Shown here one piece after another: positions 62,835 through 64,000 of a DNA stretch of 64,000 nucleotides. The translations under genes and the position numbers were made by a program. The notes below the pieces were generated by a model. It did not search any database and had not been told where the DNA came from. It was given only the letters and a program-made list of their open reading frames with translations. Source of the stretch: Desulfosporosinus lacus DSM 15449 (lineage in GTDB: Bacteria; Bacillota; Desulfitobacteriia; Desulfitobacteriales; Desulfitobacteriaceae); assembly GCF_900129935.1 (NCBI RefSeq), contig NZ_FQXJ01000003.1, positions 789,363 through 853,362 of the forward strand. Direction: 5' to 3'. Position 1 is the stretch's first letter. The number at the start of each line of letters is the position of its first letter.

Positions 62835-64000
62835 ATGAATCAAGATCAGACGAAAAGAAAAATTACAATTTATGATACAACCTTGAGAGATGGTGCTCAG
62901 GGGGAAGGAATTCATTTTTCCACCCAGGATAAACTTAGTTATATAAAACGAATCGAGGATATGGGAAATCTTTATGTGGAAGCAGGATGGCCCGGTGCTA
63001 ACCCGCGGGATGATGAGTTTTTCCAGCAATGCCGGAACTTACAATCCCCGCTGACAAGTATTGTGGCCTTTGGCAGTACATGCAAGGTTATGGAGTCTCC
63101 CGAAAAGAGTGAGATCCTGCTTAAACTTCTGGCTTCAGGGGCCAAGACCATTGCGATCTTCGGAAAAACCTGGGATTTACATGTTCGGGACGTTTTACGG
63201 ACAACTTTGGAGGAAAATCTGCGCATCATTCGAGAGTCAGTTTCCTTTTTGCTTCAGCAGGGACGAGACGTCTTTTTTGACGCAGAGCACTTCTTTGACG
63301 GCTTTAAGGAAAACCCTGATTATGCCTTAAAGTGTATTTCTGCCGCACTTGATGGTGGGGCGAAGACCATTGTTTTATGTGATACAAACGGAGGAAGCCT
63401 GCCGGGGGAAATCAGTCTTGGGGTTCAAGCAGTCAAGAAGGATTTTCCCCCCCAAGAGCTGGGCATTCATGTCCACAATGATCGAGGCCTTGCTGTTGCC
63501 AATTCACTGATGGCAGTGGAAGCTGGGGTAACTCAAATTCAAGGAACTTGGAATGGATTTGGAGAACGGTGTGGCAATGCTAATTTAAGTACTCTTATTC
63601 CGTTGTTACAGCTCAAAGGGGACTATGATGTGGTTTCGGATGCGGCTTTATTAAAGATCACCTCCTTCTCACGTTATGTTGCTGAGCTTACGAATGCACC
63701 TTTTGATGAGAAACAGCCCTTTGTGGGGCGAAGTGCCTTTGCCCATAAAGCAGGAATGCACGTGGATGCCATACTGAAAAACCAACGAACCTTTGAACAC
63801 ATGGATCCGGCTGAAGTCGGAAACGAACGACGTATTTTAATTTCTGACCAAGCTGGGAAAGCTAATATCCTGGAACGCCTGCGTCGCTTCGAGCCTGAAA
63901 TGCAGAAGGACGATCCGCGAGTTGAGATTGCCATGAATGAGATCAAGGAGTTAGAGCATAGTGGATTCCAATTTGAGGCTGCGGAAGGGAGTCTGGATCT
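62835..64000 (+). CDS. cimA: Citramalate synthase, 3' partial
   Basis: Condenses pyruvate with acetyl-CoA to citramalate, the first step of the pyruvate route to isoleucine. 388 codons are visible and the frame is open at the window edge (full length about 520-530). The start IYDTTLRDGAQGEG carries the catalytic Arg-Asp of the HMG-lyase-like barrel; DAEHFFDGF, LCDTNGG and the metal-binding HVHNDRGLAVAN follow, and FAHKAGMHVDAI is present. The DAEHFFDG segment separates this group from 2-isopropylmalate synthase. AGAGGGGGAG precedes the ATG. Regulation is by the ykkC element just upstream. Confidence 0.92.
   Translation, partial: MNQDQTKRKITIYDTTLRDGAQGEGIHFSTQDKLSYIKRIEDMGNLYVEAGWPGANPRDDEFFQQCRNLQSPLTSIVAFGSTCKVMESPEKSEILLKLLASGAKTIAIFGKTWDLHVRDVLRTTLEENLRIIRESVSFLLQQGRDVFFDAEHFFDGFKENPDYALKCISAALDGGAKTIVLCDTNGGSLPGEISLGVQAVKKDFPPQELGIHVHNDRGLAVANSLMAVEAGVTQIQGTWNGFGERCGNANLSTLIPLLQLKGDYDVVSDAALLKITSFSRYVAELTNAPFDEKQPFVGRSAFAHKAGMHVDAILKNQRTFEHMDPAEVGNERRILISDQAGKANILERLRRFEPEMQKDDPRVEIAMNEIKELEHSGFQFEAAEGSLD

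Overview
The window looks like the chromosome of a spore-forming, anaerobic, low-to-mid GC Firmicute of the Desulfosporosinus/Desulfitobacterium type. This is inferred from content and gene order: trigger factor-ClpX-LonB-Lon-YsxC, ValS with a T-box leader, Rex, a two-subunit class I fumarase, S-layer proteins with CWB2 repeats, a small siroheme-type sulfite/nitrite reductase-like protein, and a ykkC-class riboswitch in front of citramalate synthase. No single gene proves the genus.

Layout. 1-8.8 kb: the 3' part of an S-layer/FN3 protein, fumarase alpha and beta, a zinc ribbon protein, a reductase-like gene with a Cys-rich partner, a cytosolic globin-coupled chemotaxis transducer and a double HD (HD-GYP) protein. 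8.8-16.3 kb: accessory DNA with a serine-recombinase remnant, a candidate small RNA, an operon of secreted protein, lipoprotein, two permeases and an ABC ATPase, and an IS110 remnant. 16.3-23.4 kb: methyltransferase, membrane acyltransferase, P-loop protein, rph-rdgB and four tRNAs. 23.4-25.9 kb: a group IIC intron remnant after the tRNA-Leu terminator, then an AT-rich trio (ASCH-like, tail-anchored unknown, GNAT). 26-35.8 kb: DUF4363/DUF421, then tig-clpX-lonB-lon-ysxC. 36-41 kb: small membrane proteins, psd, a decayed mazEF locus, a candidate small RNA and lepB. 41.4-50.6 kb: ion exchanger, DMT exporter, LysM-ferritin-like protein, YrzE-like membrane protein, nitroreductase, a second CWB2 S-layer protein and a glutamate synthase-like FMN protein. 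50.7-53.5 kb: an accessory operon of unknown function. 53.5-64 kb: T-box-valS-folC, a Pho-box phosphate transport pair, a SPOR-like protein, Rex, and the ykkC element with cimA.

Two kinds of repeat stand out. Family A is a 161-163 bp element with terminal inverted repeats, present four times in the same orientation. Families B, C and D are long imperfect palindromes (about 150-410 bp) with related arms and swapped hairpins at the tip; they lie between housekeeping genes, including between the valS T-box and valS. The best candidates for undescribed biology are these palindromes, family A, the operon at 51.2-53.1 kb, the trio at 23.7-25.7 kb, and the ABC/secreted-protein operon whose first gene is out of frame at an A8 tract.
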